Assembly (NCBI GenBank): GCA_030824075.1
Contig: JAVBYJ010000008.1
Span: 1 to 48,871 of the forward strand
DNA from: Geothrix sp.
GTDB taxonomy: Bacteria > Acidobacteriota > Holophagae > Holophagales > Holophagaceae
Direction: 5' to 3'
Length of the DNA: 48,871 nucleotides
A program made the translations under genes and the position numbers. Below the pieces are notes generated by a model, which saw nothing but the letters and a program-made list of their open reading frames with translations, made no database searches and was not told the origin of the DNA. Shown piece by piece: positions 24,730-33,480 of the stretch (within the stretch, counting starts at the first letter, position 1; the number at the start of each line of letters is the position of its first letter).

Positions 24730-25680
24730 TTATCCGATGGCATCTTCCGGCTCAGTGGCCCGAAATCGGCGTAGCAGCCGGGGCGCAAGTTCGGTGACGA
24801 GGGTGGCTGCCAGGATGAGGCCCCCTCCCGCCAACTGGATCGGGCTGAGATGCTCCCGGATGCCTGGGATCCAGCCGCTGATGGCCATGGCTGCCGTCCA
24901 CACGGGTTCCGAAGAGAAGATGATGGCGCTTTCGGTGGCGCCGAGCCGGGCCTGGAACGTGCTCTGCACATAGAAGGCCAGCGTGGTCGCCAGAAGGCCC
25001 ATGAAGGCCAGAGCCACCCAGACCCCACCCTTCGCCAGGGCCGTGGTGGCGCCCTGGAATCCGAAGGGGCTCGGTAGTGCCAGCGTGATGGCCAGGGACA
25101 CGGCGCCGGTCACGGCCACCTGCATGAAAGCCAGCACCCAGCCGGAGGAACGGCGGGAGAAGTGGGCGGTCATGACGATGTGGAAGCCGCAGAGGACAGC
25201 CGCGAGCAGGGTCTCGGAGTCACCGCGGTTCCAGCCTCCCCAGGCCGTTCCGGGTTCGCGCACCAGCAGGGCCAGACCCGCCAGGGCCACCAGGGCGCCC
25301 AGGCCGTGGGAGGGCCGCAAGCGGTCCCCGGCGAGCAAGGCCACCATGGGTGTGAACAGCACGTAAAGCCCGGTGATGAAGCCGGATTTCGACGTGGTGG
25401 TGAAGCGCAGGCCATCGGTCTGAAGCCAGAACAGGGTGACCAGCACCAGGCCCAGCCAGAGACCATCCATGACCTCCCGCCGACGGAAGGGCACGCGGAG
25501 CAACAGCATCATCAGGCCTAGGCCTGCCGTGCCGATGGCGAACCGGAGGCTGAGCAGGGCTCCCACGGAAAGGCCCGCGTTGAGGCAATATTTGGTGGCG
25601 GGGAACCCTCCGGCCCAGACGAAGGCGATGCCGGCCAGAGCCAGGACGGCGAACAGGTGGGTGGGGCGGGATCCTGGCAT
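24730..25680 (-). CDS. EamA/DMT-family transporter
   Basis: 316 residues with ten predicted membrane spans in two EamA repeats. The first has FVWAGGFPATKYCLNAG and the second ATTLAFYVQSTFQARLGATESAIIFSSEPVW, both typical of drug/metabolite exporters of the RhaT/YdcZ/RarD type. It sits 84 bases upstream of hldD on the same strand, but the function link is unclear. Substrate cannot be read from sequence; amino-acid or metabolite efflux is usual in the family. Confidence 0.85.
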   Translation of the reverse strand: MPGSRPTHLFAVLALAGIAFVWAGGFPATKYCLNAGLSVGALLSLRFAIGTAGLGLMMLLLRVPFRRREVMDGLWLGLVLVTLFWLQTDGLRFTTTSKSGFITGLYVLFTPMVALLAGDRLRPSHGLGALVALAGLALLVREPGTAWGGWNRGDSETLLAAVLCGFHIVMTAHFSRRSSGWVLAFMQVAVTGAVSLAITLALPSPFGFQGATTALAKGGVWVALAFMGLLATTLAFYVQSTFQARLGATESAIIFSSEPVWTAAMAISGWIPGIREHLSPIQLAGGGLILAATLVTELAPRLLRRFRATEPEDAIG

Positions 25681-25746
25681 CCCTCCAGGCTATCGCCGGG
25701 AGGATGAGGCTCCGAGGAGAACTTGCGCCAGGTAGGACAGACGGCG

Positions 25747-26712
25747 CTATTTCAGAAGGGCGATCACACGAATCGTCAATTCCGGCTGATCAGGATCATC
25801 CGTGCTGAGCGAGAGCACCTCGCTGTAACGTCCGGCCTTCAGGTTGGCTGGGAGCACGACCGTCAGATCCAGGGTTCCAGCCTTCTGGTTCAAGCCTTCG
25901 ACGCGCATGCCTTGGAGGGAGGGGCGGGTGCCCGTGATGCGGATGGGCTTGCCTTCGACCTGCTTGAGGGTCAACTTCTGACGCAGCTCCTTGCCGGCCG
26001 TGTCCTGGAATACCAGCTCCACGGGGCTCGCCTGGATCGCAGGCTTGAGGTCCCACTGGATGTTCAGCGGCAGCTGGCTCATCCGGGGGTTGGTGAACCG
26101 GACGGTGGCCTGCTCGACTCCGCGGAACTGACTGGCCGGTACCTTGCGGCCATCGAAGGCGACTTCGAGCACGAGGTCCTTGCCCTCGGACCGGTAAGCG
26201 AAGGCGAGGAAGGGCGCACCGGGGGCCTTCACGTCCACGATTTGAACAGGCTCTCCGTTCCCGCTGGCATAGCGGACCTGACTGCGTGTGGTGGCGGACT
26301 TCGGGGCCTGGTGGAAGTACACGGATTCTACGGAGGGCATGATCTCCTGCACCACCTCGGCTTCGAGGGTGAGGCTGACGGAGGGGGTTTTCGGGTCGTT
26401 GCTGACCACTTCGATGGACTTGCGCACCCCGCCCTTCAGTCCCTTGGGATCGAACATGGCCTCGACCTCGGTGGCTTCGCCGGGTGCGAGGGACCACTTC
26501 CCGAGCATGGTGTAGGTGCAGCCACAGCTGGGCCGGACCTGGGTGATGTTGAGGTAGGCGTTGCCGGTGTTGGATACGCGGTACTTGGCGGCCACTTTCC
26601 GGTCCGGCGTGATGCGGCCGAAATCGTGGTGCACCTTGTCGAAGTGGATGACTGGGGCCTGGGCGGACAGGACGATGGGAATCACCAGGGCGAAGATGGT
26701 GCGCAGCAGCAT
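25747..26712 (-). CDS. exported DUF1573-domain protein
   Basis: 321 residues. A short signal peptide (MLLRTIFALVIPIVLSAQ) is followed by a DUF1573 domain: FDKVHHDFGRITP, VSNTGNAYLNI and VRPSCGCTYT with Cys63 and Cys65. Later segments repeat beta-rich, immunoglobulin-like patterns (for example a second strand set near 235-320). DUF1573 proteins are periplasmic or surface beta-sandwich proteins of unknown role. It is divergent from the DUF6165 gene across about 90 bases. The SCGCT pair could form a disulfide. No known partner is adjacent. Confidence 0.8.
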   Translation of the reverse strand: MLLRTIFALVIPIVLSAQAPVIHFDKVHHDFGRITPDRKVAAKYRVSNTGNAYLNITQVRPSCGCTYTMLGKWSLAPGEATEVEAMFDPKGLKGGVRKSIEVVSNDPKTPSVSLTLEAEVVQEIMPSVESVYFHQAPKSATTRSQVRYASGNGEPVQIVDVKAPGAPFLAFAYRSEGKDLVLEVAFDGRKVPASQFRGVEQATVRFTNPRMSQLPLNIQWDLKPAIQASPVELVFQDTAGKELRQKLTLKQVEGKPIRITGTRPSLQGMRVEGLNQKAGTLDLTVVLPANLKAGRYSEVLSLSTDDPDQPELTIRVIALLK

Positions 26713-26804
26713 GGGGAAACCTCAGAAGGATGGAAATTCTATCAGTGATGGCCTGGCAGTGTCTTTGGGTGGGCATCGGCTATCCTGAAGCCGCGGAGGA
26801 GCCG

Positions 26805-27194
26805 ATGGCGGTGCTGACTGAAGTGTCCTGGGGCGAACTGATCGACAAGTACACCATTCTGGCGATCAAGGCCGAACGCATCCAGGACCCGGCCAAGCTG
26901 AGGAACATCCACACCGAAATGGCGGCCTTGTCTGCCGCCCGCCAGCAGGCCCAGAGCTTGAACCCGGACCTTCCCATGGCCGAGGCCAGACTCAAGGCCA
27001 TCAACGAGAAGCTCTGGGATATCGAGGACCACATCCGCGATTGCGAGCGGGCCAAGGATTTCGGCCCCCGCTTCGTTGAATTGGCGCGGGCCGTCTATTT
27101 CACCAACGATGAGCGGTCTGCGGTCAAGCGTGAGATCAACAACCTGCTCGGGTCTGATCTTGTGGAAGAGAAGTCCTATCAGCCATACGCGTAA
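26805..27194 (+). CDS. DUF6165 family protein, LPS-locus associated
   Basis: 129 residues, soluble and helical. It has VSWGELIDKYTILAIKAERI near the N-terminus, a KLWDIEDHIRDCE helix, and ARAVYFTNDERSAVKREIN, the conserved core of the family. It is often found next to heptosyltransferase genes, as here. The function is unknown. I chose ATG 26805 because GGAGGA lies just upstream; the earlier in-frame start at 26730 adds a non-conserved leader across the promoter gap. Its last 59 bases overlap the end of the convergent glycosyltransferase gene. Confidence 0.75.
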   Translation: MAVLTEVSWGELIDKYTILAIKAERIQDPAKLRNIHTEMAALSAARQQAQSLNPDLPMAEARLKAINEKLWDIEDHIRDCERAKDFGPRFVELARAVYFTNDERSAVKREINNLLGSDLVEEKSYQPYA

Positions 27195-28149
27195 TCAGGA
27201 TTGGAGCCAACTCCCCCCAAATCCGCTCAGGCGTGAGGTCGCGGAGGCAGGGGTGGTCGGGGAATGGACAGACGCTCTTTCCGCAGGGCATGCAGGGAAG
27301 GGGGTCCCGCTGAAGGGTGTGTACATGCGGTCCAAAGGGCCTGAACATGCCCGGATCCATTGGCCCGTACAAAGCCAGCACGGGTGTGCCGCAGGCTGCG
27401 GCGAGGTGACTCAGGCCCGAATCATTGCCCAGCGCGCCGGCGGCTCCTTCCATCCAGGCTGCGGCCTCCACCAGGGAATCCCCGCAACGATTCACGCCTT
27501 GGGTCCCCGCCACATGGGCTCCCAGCTCTTTTTCTCCTGGACCACCCAGGACCACGGGCAGGTACCCATGGGCGCTGATGATCTCCGCGAGGCGTGCGTA
27601 GTGGTCCGGCTCCCACGCCTTGGCCTCAGTGGACGCCCCGGGCATGAGGCAAACGTAAGGTTGGGATGGAAGGTCCGCCTGGAAGGGTGAGTGGTAGTCC
27701 GCGAAGGGCATGGGCCCTGCCTGGGGCCACCGGAGGCGCAACACCTTCAGATAGCGGTCCAGGCAGTGTCCCTCCCCCTTCCAGAAGGGTGCGGTGTGGG
27801 TGTTGAAGACTCCTGCAAGGCTTTCGCTGACGCCGATGCGCTCGGGCACGCGAGCGAGGAAAGCCGCGAGAGCGGGCCGCAGGCTCTTGGGAAAGTGGAT
27901 GCTGCGAGCGGCTTCATGACGCTTCAAGGTGGTCGCGAGGGCCCTGAAACCAGGTTTCCCCTCGTCTCGCAGGACAGCATCCGCCAGGTCGGTCCCCTCC
28001 ACCAGGGCCACCGTGAGCTTGGGTCCCCACACCACGAGCGGAGCCGGATCCACCTGCCGAAGCAGGCGCAGGACAGACATTTGCATGACGGCGTCGCCCA
28101 CGTACCGCGGGAAGCGGACCCAGGTGGCCTGGGGGGGGATCAGAGCCAT
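27136..28149 (-). CDS. glycosyltransferase family 9 (heptosyltransferase-like)
   Basis: 337 residues. An N-terminal RFPRYVGDAVMQMSVLRLLR matches the GT9 start (IGDxxMxxPxxRxL). The nucleotide-sugar domain carries LMPGASTEAKAWEPDHYARL and GNDSGLSHLAAACGTPVLALYGP, both diagnostic of WaaF/WaaC-type ADP-heptose transferases. A cysteine-rich stretch near the C-terminus (CMPCGKSVCPFPDHPC) is common in WaaF-like proteins. It would add heptose to the LPS core at the inner membrane. The start overlaps the end of the upstream GT4 gene by ten bases, so the two form an operon. WaaC and WaaF cannot be separated here. Confidence 0.88.
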   Translation of the reverse strand: MALIPPQATWVRFPRYVGDAVMQMSVLRLLRQVDPAPLVVWGPKLTVALVEGTDLADAVLRDEGKPGFRALATTLKRHEAARSIHFPKSLRPALAAFLARVPERIGVSESLAGVFNTHTAPFWKGEGHCLDRYLKVLRLRWPQAGPMPFADYHSPFQADLPSQPYVCLMPGASTEAKAWEPDHYARLAEIISAHGYLPVVLGGPGEKELGAHVAGTQGVNRCGDSLVEAAAWMEGAAGALGNDSGLSHLAAACGTPVLALYGPMDPGMFRPFGPHVHTLQRDPLPCMPCGKSVCPFPDHPCLRDLTPERIWGELAPILITRMADRTSLPQDQTRAGC

Positions 28150-29264
28150 GGCGATAGCGCCTCTCGGAACTTCCCGGCCGCATCGTAGCCCTGGGTGAGC
28201 GCCGTCCCGAAGGCATGGGCCCTGCGGCGTTGGTCCTCCCAGGCTTCGGGATCCTGAAGGTACGGAGCCACACGGGCCGCAGCCTCGTGAAGAGGGGTCT
28301 CCTCCACCGAGGCGCGATCGTCGGGCCGCTGGATGAGGAAGCCTCCTTCCCCTTCTTTCAGGACGGAGCCGATGCCCCCCACCGTGGGCGCCAGCACGGG
28401 CACCCCGTGTTCCAGGGCCTCAATGAGGGTCAGCGGAAAGAACCCTTCGTTGCGGCTGGCCAGGACATAGAGGTCCAGGGCCGTGAAGACGGGGTCGAGA
28501 TCCTTTTGCGCTCCCAGCCGGTGCAGGCGTACGCCCTTGGTCAGGAGGTCCGGGCCCACCGCCTCCAGCTCGGCCGCGGCATCGGGGGATTCGAAACCCG
28601 CGAATACTAGGTCCAGCGGGGCCTTCAGGGCGGCGGCGAGGGCCACCGCCAGGCGCGTGACGGCGAGGGGGTCCTTGCGGCGGTCGATCTGGCCCACATA
28701 GCCCACCAGCAGGCCGGTTTCGGGCAGGCCAAGCGCCTGTCGCGCCGCGCGTCGCGTCCCGGCCTCCGGCAGAGGGCGGGACTTTCGGGGATAGAGCGGA
28801 TGGATGCGGACGCAGGGCTGCGGGCCGAGGTGGCGGCGGATGGCGTCCTCGAAGGCCCAGTCGATGATCCATCGATCCACCAAGTGACGGATGCCACGGT
28901 ATTTCTGGAGGTGGCGAAGGTAGTGCTCGTGGACCCGCACCAGGGTCGGAATGCGGCGGCCGAACCAGGCGAGGGCACGCAGAGCGCGCTGCACACCCTT
29001 GTGGTTGCAGACGACCAGCACGTCCGGCCGGTTCCGCCAGAGCCATAGGAAGGCCCCGACCGCGCCGGGGACGTGAAGGATCTCGCCCAGTTGGGGGTTC
29101 CGTTCCCGCAGTTCCTGGGCCACGTCCTGCCGCTCTGGGTCCTTTCTGAAGAGTACGGTGACTTTGACGTCGGGAAGCGAGGCCAGGGCGGCGACTGCCT
29201 CCACCATCACCCGTTCGCCGCCGCCGAAGGACAGCTTTCGATGAGCAAAGACGATGTGCTTCAC
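28140..29264 (-). CDS. glycosyltransferase family 4
   Basis: 374 residues with a GT-B fold. The N-terminus has FGGGERVMVEAVAAL, an acceptor-side pattern. The C-terminal half has GYVGQIDRRKDPLAV and the retaining-GT motif NEGFFPLTLIEALEHGVPVLAPTVGG with its two conserved Glu residues. Probable role: adding a sugar to LPS core or O-antigen, together with the GT9 gene that overlaps its end. The acceptor and sugar are unknown. It is divergent from the PilR-like gene by about 80 bases. Confidence 0.88.
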   Translation of the reverse strand: MKHIVFAHRKLSFGGGERVMVEAVAALASLPDVKVTVLFRKDPERQDVAQELRERNPQLGEILHVPGAVGAFLWLWRNRPDVLVVCNHKGVQRALRALAWFGRRIPTLVRVHEHYLRHLQKYRGIRHLVDRWIIDWAFEDAIRRHLGPQPCVRIHPLYPRKSRPLPEAGTRRAARQALGLPETGLLVGYVGQIDRRKDPLAVTRLAVALAAALKAPLDLVFAGFESPDAAAELEAVGPDLLTKGVRLHRLGAQKDLDPVFTALDLYVLASRNEGFFPLTLIEALEHGVPVLAPTVGGIGSVLKEGEGGFLIQRPDDRASVEETPLHEAAARVAPYLQDPEAWEDQRRRAHAFGTALTQGYDAAGKFREALSPWL

Positions 29265-29343
29265 AGGACTCCAGGAAAGGGTTCAGGATAGGATGACTGA
29301 CCCAATGCGTCACATCCTTCGGACGTCACATTCACAGGTTGCC

Positions 29344-30798
29344 ATGTCCCTCGCCTCGACCCAACGAATCCTGCTGGTAGAGGACGAACCCGGCCTTCGA
29401 GAGGTGCTGACCTTGGCTCTGGAAGGGGCGGGCTTCCTCTGCGAAGCGGCCTCGGGCATTGAGGAAGGGCAGCGGGCCTTGCGGGAGGCCACCTTCGATG
29501 GCGTGCTGTCCGACCTGAAGCTCAAGGACGGATCCGGCATCGAACTGCTCACCTGGATGAAGGAGCAGGGCTTGGAGACGCCGGTGGTCATCATGACCGC
29601 CTATGCCACCACGGAAACCACGGTGCAGGCCCTGAACCAGGGGGCCGTGGACTTCATCACCAAGCCCTTCAAGCATGAGGAGCTCATCGCCTCCCTCAAG
29701 GGCCTGTTGGCCGCGGCCGAGCCGGAAACCCCGCCCCCTACGGATTTGGGTGAACTGGTGGGTGTGGGGCCCGTGATGCGCAAGATCAACGCCCTCATCG
29801 GCAAGGTCTCCCGGGCCGACACCACCGTCCTGCTCACTGGCGAAAGCGGCACCGGCAAGGAAGTGGTGGCCCGGCTCATCCATCGCTATTCCGACCGCGC
29901 CACGGGACCTTTCGTCGCCATAAACTGCGGGGCCCTGCCGGAGACCCTGCTGGAAAGCGAGCTGTTCGGGTTCGAGAAGGGCGCCTTCACCGGCGCCAGC
30001 GCCATGAAGCGGGGCCTCTTCGAGGAGGCTGGTGGCGGCATCCTGTTCCTGGACGAGATCGGCGAGATGCCCCTGCCTCTGCAGGTGAAGCTGCTGCGGG
30101 TGCTCCAGGAGCGCCGGCTCCGGCGCCTCGGGGCGACGGAAGAGCGGGCCGTGGATGTCCGCGTCATCGCTGCCACCAACCGGAATTTGCGGGCCCGGGC
30201 CGAGTCCGGGGCCTTCCGCGAGGACCTCTACTACCGCTTGAACATCCTCCAGATCGAGCTGCCCCCCTTGCGGGAGCGGCCCGAAGATCTGCCGGTCCTG
30301 GCGGAGCACTTCATCCGCCGATCCTGTCGGAAGCTGGGCAAGCCCCCCATGCAACTCCATCCAGAAGCCATGTCGCAGCTGCTCTGCTACCGGTTCCCGG
30401 GCAACGTGCGGGAACTGGAAAACCTCATGGAACGCTGCGTGGCGCTCAACCCAGGGGGTCCCATCACCCGGGATCTGCTACCGGAAGGGTTTGGCCAGTC
30501 CAGCCAGGCGGAGCCGGAGCGGCCCGCGCCCCTGGTCATTCCCACGGATGGATTTGACCTCGAGGCCTGGATCCAGGCCCTGAAGGGCCACTTCCTCCGC
30601 CGGGCTTTGGACGAGGTGGGGGGCGTCAAGACCAAGGCTGGCAAGCGCCTGGGCATGAGCTTCCGGGCCTACCGGTACTGGCTGGCGGAACTGGGAGGGC
30701 TGGAAGCCCTTCCGAAGGATTTCCCCTGGCCCGTCGACTTTCCCGCCCCCGCGCTGGACGAAAGCGGCGGAACCGAAGGTACAAAGAGTGAGGTATAG
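29344..30798 (+). CDS. sigma-54-dependent response regulator, PilR-like
   Basis: 484 residues. Receiver domain (about 8-120): acidic pocket EDE at 13-15, phospho-acceptor Asp57 ([12 protein letters not shown]) and FITKPF lysine. The AAA+ sigma-54 interaction domain has GESGTGKE (Walker A), the GAFTGA loop and [13 protein letters not shown] (Walker B). A Fis-type helix-turn-helix closes the protein ([30 protein letters not shown]), close to the PilR end. I use ATG 29344; upstream in-frame starts at 29254, 29293 and 29305 precede the conserved receiver. The next gene is a pilin, so control of pilus genes is likely. No paired PilS kinase is seen. Confidence 0.88.
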   Translation: MSLASTQRILLVEDEPGLREVLTLALEGAGFLCEAASGIEEGQRALREATFDGVLSDLKLKDGSGIELLTWMKEQGLETPVVIMTAYATTETTVQALNQGAVDFITKPFKHEELIASLKGLLAAAEPETPPPTDLGELVGVGPVMRKINALIGKVSRADTTVLLTGESGTGKEVVARLIHRYSDRATGPFVAINCGALPETLLESELFGFEKGAFTGASAMKRGLFEEAGGGILFLDEIGEMPLPLQVKLLRVLQERRLRRLGATEERAVDVRVIAATNRNLRARAESGAFREDLYYRLNILQIELPPLRERPEDLPVLAEHFIRRSCRKLGKPPMQLHPEAMSQLLCYRFPGNVRELENLMERCVALNPGGPITRDLLPEGFGQSSQAEPERPAPLVIPTDGFDLEAWIQALKGHFLRRALDEVGGVKTKAGKRLGMSFRAYRYWLAELGGLEALPKDFPWPVDFPAPALDESGGTEGTKSEV

Positions 30799-30911
30799 AG
30801 TTCGTACAGCAAGGAGACACGATGCCCATGAATGCTTGCTTTTTAAGCCCTTTCTGGCACACTGAAAAGCTCGGATGCGACCCAGACGAGCCCTCTCCTC
30901 GGACCCCGACC

Positions 30912-31403
30912 ATGACCCCGACCTCCCATCGCCGCAAGACCCGAGGCTTTTCGCTGCTGGAACTGCTGGTGGCAATGATGATCATTGCCGTGCTGGGAAC
31001 CCTGGGCTTCAAGCAGTACCAGAAATACAGCGCCAACGCCCGGCACTTGAAGGCTCAGGACGATTTGAAGATCGTGGCCGAGGGCCTCGACCAGTACTAC
31101 CTGAAGAACGCCCGGTACCCTGATTTCGGAAGCTACGAGGCCATGGTGGATGCCAATTCCCCCTTGGTGAAGGAAAACCTCATCAAGATTGGCATGAGTT
31201 CGACGGACCCCTTCAAGCAGCCCTATGAAGGCAAGTCCTCCCGGAGCATGTACGAGCTGAAGAGCAACGGGGATCCGGACCGGCCCGAAGAATTCGGCCC
31301 GATCACCCGGACACCCGGTCAGGGCCAAATAATCGGATCCGGACCCACCGAGGCCACCCCCAAGGCTGACGCTCCCGCGGCCGATGCCGGAGCCAAGAAG
31401 TGA
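30912..31403 (+). CDS. type IV pilin / GspG-like pseudopilin
   Basis: 163 residues. The class III signal is plain: basic leader MTPTSHRRKTRG, cleavage after Gly12, then FSLLELLVAMMIIAVLG with Glu at mature position 5 and a hydrophobic helix. The globular part (KAQDDLKIVAEGLDQYYLKNARYPDFGSYEAMV) resembles GspG-type pseudopilins, including LDQYYLKNARYP. The tail is Pro/Ala/Lys-rich. An in-frame ATG at 30822 with a much better ribosome site (AAGGAG, 30810-30815) would give a 30-residue longer leader whose codons look non-coding. The short form is my choice. The stop overlaps the yceD start. Confidence 0.8.
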   Translation: MTPTSHRRKTRGFSLLELLVAMMIIAVLGTLGFKQYQKYSANARHLKAQDDLKIVAEGLDQYYLKNARYPDFGSYEAMVDANSPLVKENLIKIGMSSTDPFKQPYEGKSSRSMYELKSNGDPDRPEEFGPITRTPGQGQIIGSGPTEATPKADAPAADAGAKK

Positions 31404-31933
31404 TCGATCTCTACAAGCTGCCCCCGGAGGGCCTGCGACTGAATGGCACCACGGCGGATCTGGCGCTGGAGGGGGGAGCCTCCCTTCGCGACTTGGCCTG
31501 GTCGGTGTTCGTCCTGCCCTCCAAGCCGGATGTGTTTCTCGAAGTCAAAGGTCAGGCCGTGTGGCAGGGCACCTGCAGCCGCTGCCTGGCACCTCTGGAC
31601 CGGCCCCTCATGGTGGAGAGCCAGTTCCTGGGCAGCAAGGACGCCGAGCTGGTGGGCCGTGGTTCGCATACGCTGGGATCCCAGGATCTGGACGTGGTCT
31701 TCCTGCCGGAAGACACCCTGGATGAGGCGGAACTGGTGCGCGAGCAGTTCGAGCTTCAGGCCCCCATGCATCCCCTCTGTGTCGAGGACTGCAAGGGGCT
31801 CTGTCCCAACTGCGGCAAGAATTGGAACAAGGGCCCCTGCCAGTGCCGGCCCGAAGCCGAGCGGACCCCCTCGGCCCTGAATCAGGCCCTCACCAAGGCC
31901 CTGGCGGGAATCAAGCTGGACCCGGAATCCTGA
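31400..31933 (+). CDS. yceD: YceD/DUF177 family protein
   Basis: 177 residues. It shows the conserved YceD cysteines, CSRCL in the middle and EDCKGLCPNCGKNWNKGPCQC near the C-terminus, a probable zinc site. It lies directly before rpmF, the classic yceD-rpmF pair. YceD is linked to 23S rRNA accumulation and ribosome maturation in plants and bacteria; the exact role is unsettled. GTG 31400 overlaps the pilin stop (GTGA). Confidence 0.88.
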   Translation: MIDLYKLPPEGLRLNGTTADLALEGGASLRDLAWSVFVLPSKPDVFLEVKGQAVWQGTCSRCLAPLDRPLMVESQFLGSKDAELVGRGSHTLGSQDLDVVFLPEDTLDEAELVREQFELQAPMHPLCVEDCKGLCPNCGKNWNKGPCQCRPEAERTPSALNQALTKALAGIKLDPES

Positions 31934-31977
31934 AACCCTTAACCTGAAACTTTGCGTTCTACTCCCAGGAGCAAGCC

Positions 31978-32163
31978 ATGCCGAATCCCAAGCGCCGCCA
32001 TTCCAAGGCCCGCCGCGACCGCCGGCGCACCCACGACTCGCTCGAGGTCATGAGCGCCAGCACCTGCCCCAACTGCCAGACCCCCAAGCTGCCCCATCGC
32101 GTGTGCCCCAGCTGCGGTTTCTACCGCGGCAAGTTGGCCGTTCGCGTTTCCGCGACGGCTTAA
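31978..32163 (+). CDS. rpmF: 50S ribosomal protein L32
   Basis: 61 residues. The basic N-terminus PKRRHSKARRDRRRTHD is the L32 signature, followed by a four-cysteine zinc ribbon (CPNCQTPK...CPSCG). GGAGC lies just before ATG 31978. It sits 44 bases after yceD and is followed by a long structured gap before plsX, although yceD-rpmF-plsX-fabD is a commonly seen operon. Confidence 0.95.
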   Translation: MPNPKRRHSKARRDRRRTHDSLEVMSASTCPNCQTPKLPHRVCPSCGFYRGKLAVRVSATA

Positions 32164-32194
32164 CAGAGCCCATGGCATCACCCGACGGCGCCGC

Positions 32195-32294
32195 GATGAA
32201 ATCAGCCGGGATGCAGCGCAAGGAAGGGCCCGTAGGGCAACGTGGTTCGTTGCCCAAGGGCCCTGACGCCGCGGGGCGCCCGGCCGGTTTCATC
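32195..32294. repeat. 100-bp nested inverted-repeat element between rpmF and plsX
   Basis: Outer arms 32195-32210 and 32279-32294 pair over 16 positions with one mismatch and one G-U. Nested inside, GGGCCC (32226-32231) faces GGGCCC (32258-32263), and within that GGGCAACG (32235-32242) and CGTTGCCC (32248-32255) close a five-base loop. This is a long, ordered hairpin, far more than a terminator needs, and it lacks a T-tract. It looks like a dispersed intergenic palindromic unit. Confidence 0.75.
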
Positions 32295-32301
32295 CCTTTG
32301 G

Positions 32302-32404
32302 GCGAGGGGCGGCGGGCGTCGCGATGCAGCGTCACGCTCGTCGCGCGTAGTACCCGCTACGCTTCGACTCGCATTCCTCGCCTCGCTTGCCCGGCACCCC
32401 TCGC
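32302..32404. repeat. second inverted-repeat unit next to the 100-bp element
   Basis: GCGAGGGG (32302-32309) faces CCCCTCGC (32397-32404), with an internal GCGTAG (32345-32350)/CTACGC (32357-32362) hairpin. With the preceding unit it fills most of the 262-base rpmF-plsX gap. An open frame running through both (to 32429) is composed of repeat-derived residues and I do not call it a gene. Confidence 0.55.
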
Positions 32405-32425
32405 GCGGCGGCGTGGGGTGGTGTC

Positions 32426-33469
32426 ATGAGCTCTGTCCAGCCGGTGGACGGCCATCGAATTGCGCTGGATGTCATGGGGGGCGATTACGCCCCCCATGCC
32501 ACCTTGCAGGGCGCCCGGGAGGCTCTCGAGGCCTGGCCGGGGCTCTTCCTGTTCCTCGTGGGTGACGAGGCCGTGCTCCGTCCGGAGCTGGCCCGGCACG
32601 GGTTCACCCCTGCCTTGATGGCGCGCGCGGAAGTGGTCCATGCCTCCCAGACCGTGGTGATGGAGGACAAGGCCACCAGCATCCTGAAGGAAAAGAAGGA
32701 CAGCTCCATCCGCGTGGCCGCCCAGCTCGTGCGCGAAGGTCGGGCCCATGGCGTGGTGTCCATGGGGCACACGGGCGCGGCGATGGTGGCCTCCAGCCTG
32801 GTCATCGGCAAGCTCGAGGGCGTGGACCGTCCGGCTCTGGCCAGCGTGCTGCCCAACATGAAGGGCGGACCCACGGTCTTGCTGGACGTGGGTGCCAACG
32901 TGGACAGCCGGGCCGAGCACATCGCCCAGTTCGCGGTGATGGGTTCCGTGTACGCCGAGGAGGTGCTTGGGCTGGAGCGGCCCCGTGTGGGGATCCTCAG
33001 CGTGGGGGAGGAGGACGGCAAGGGCACGGACGTGACCAAGGACGCCTCCGTCATGCTGCGCCAGATGGAGATCCGGTTCGAGGGCAACGCCGAGGGCCGG
33101 GACATCTGGAACGGGAACTTCGATGTCATCGCCTGCGACGGCTTTGTGGGCAATGTGGTGTTGAAATCCAGCGAGGCGCTGGCCGAAGGCATCATCAACG
33201 GCCTTCGTGAAAGCTTTATGGAAAACGCCATCACGAAGTTTGCAGGACTCCTGGCCAAGCCCGCCATGAAGCGGTTCAAGAAGAAACTCGATTACTCGGA
33301 GTACGGCGGCGCACCCCTGCTCGGGGTGAAGGGCGTCAGCATCATCGGGCATGGGCGCAGTGACGCCAAGGCCGTGCGCAACGCCATCCGTGCGGCCCTC
33401 CGGGCGGCGGAACACCGTCTCCACGAGCGCATCCAGGAGCGCGTGGCGCTGCTCCTTCCCCAGGATTGA
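32426..33469 (+). CDS. plsX: phosphate acyltransferase PlsX
   Basis: 347 residues. The N-terminus IALDVMGGDYAPHATLQGA is the PlsX signature. VSMGHTGAAMVASSLVIG, DVGANVDSR and DGFVGNVVLKSSEALAE follow as in the family. It makes acyl-phosphate from acyl-ACP, for PlsY in phospholipid synthesis. I chose ATG 32426, where conservation begins; an earlier in-frame start at 32387 falls inside the repeat element. The ribosome site is weak (GGGGTGG), so expression may depend on the upstream structure. Next gene is fabD. Confidence 0.93.
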   Translation: MSSVQPVDGHRIALDVMGGDYAPHATLQGAREALEAWPGLFLFLVGDEAVLRPELARHGFTPALMARAEVVHASQTVVMEDKATSILKEKKDSSIRVAAQLVREGRAHGVVSMGHTGAAMVASSLVIGKLEGVDRPALASVLPNMKGGPTVLLDVGANVDSRAEHIAQFAVMGSVYAEEVLGLERPRVGILSVGEEDGKGTDVTKDASVMLRQMEIRFEGNAEGRDIWNGNFDVIACDGFVGNVVLKSSEALAEGIINGLRESFMENAITKFAGLLAKPAMKRFKKKLDYSEYGGAPLLGVKGVSIIGHGRSDAKAVRNAIRAALRAAEHRLHERIQERVALLLPQD

Positions 33470-33480
33470 TTTTTTAGCCC

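Noticed and set aside
30855..30870. Calling a sigma-54 promoter as an annotated feature
   Set aside because: Spacing between the GG and GC pairs is 11, and the family needs 10. Kept only as an observation.
32103..32429. 108-codon open frame between rpmF and plsX
   Set aside because: It is made largely of the palindromic element; codon use and residues look repeat-derived.
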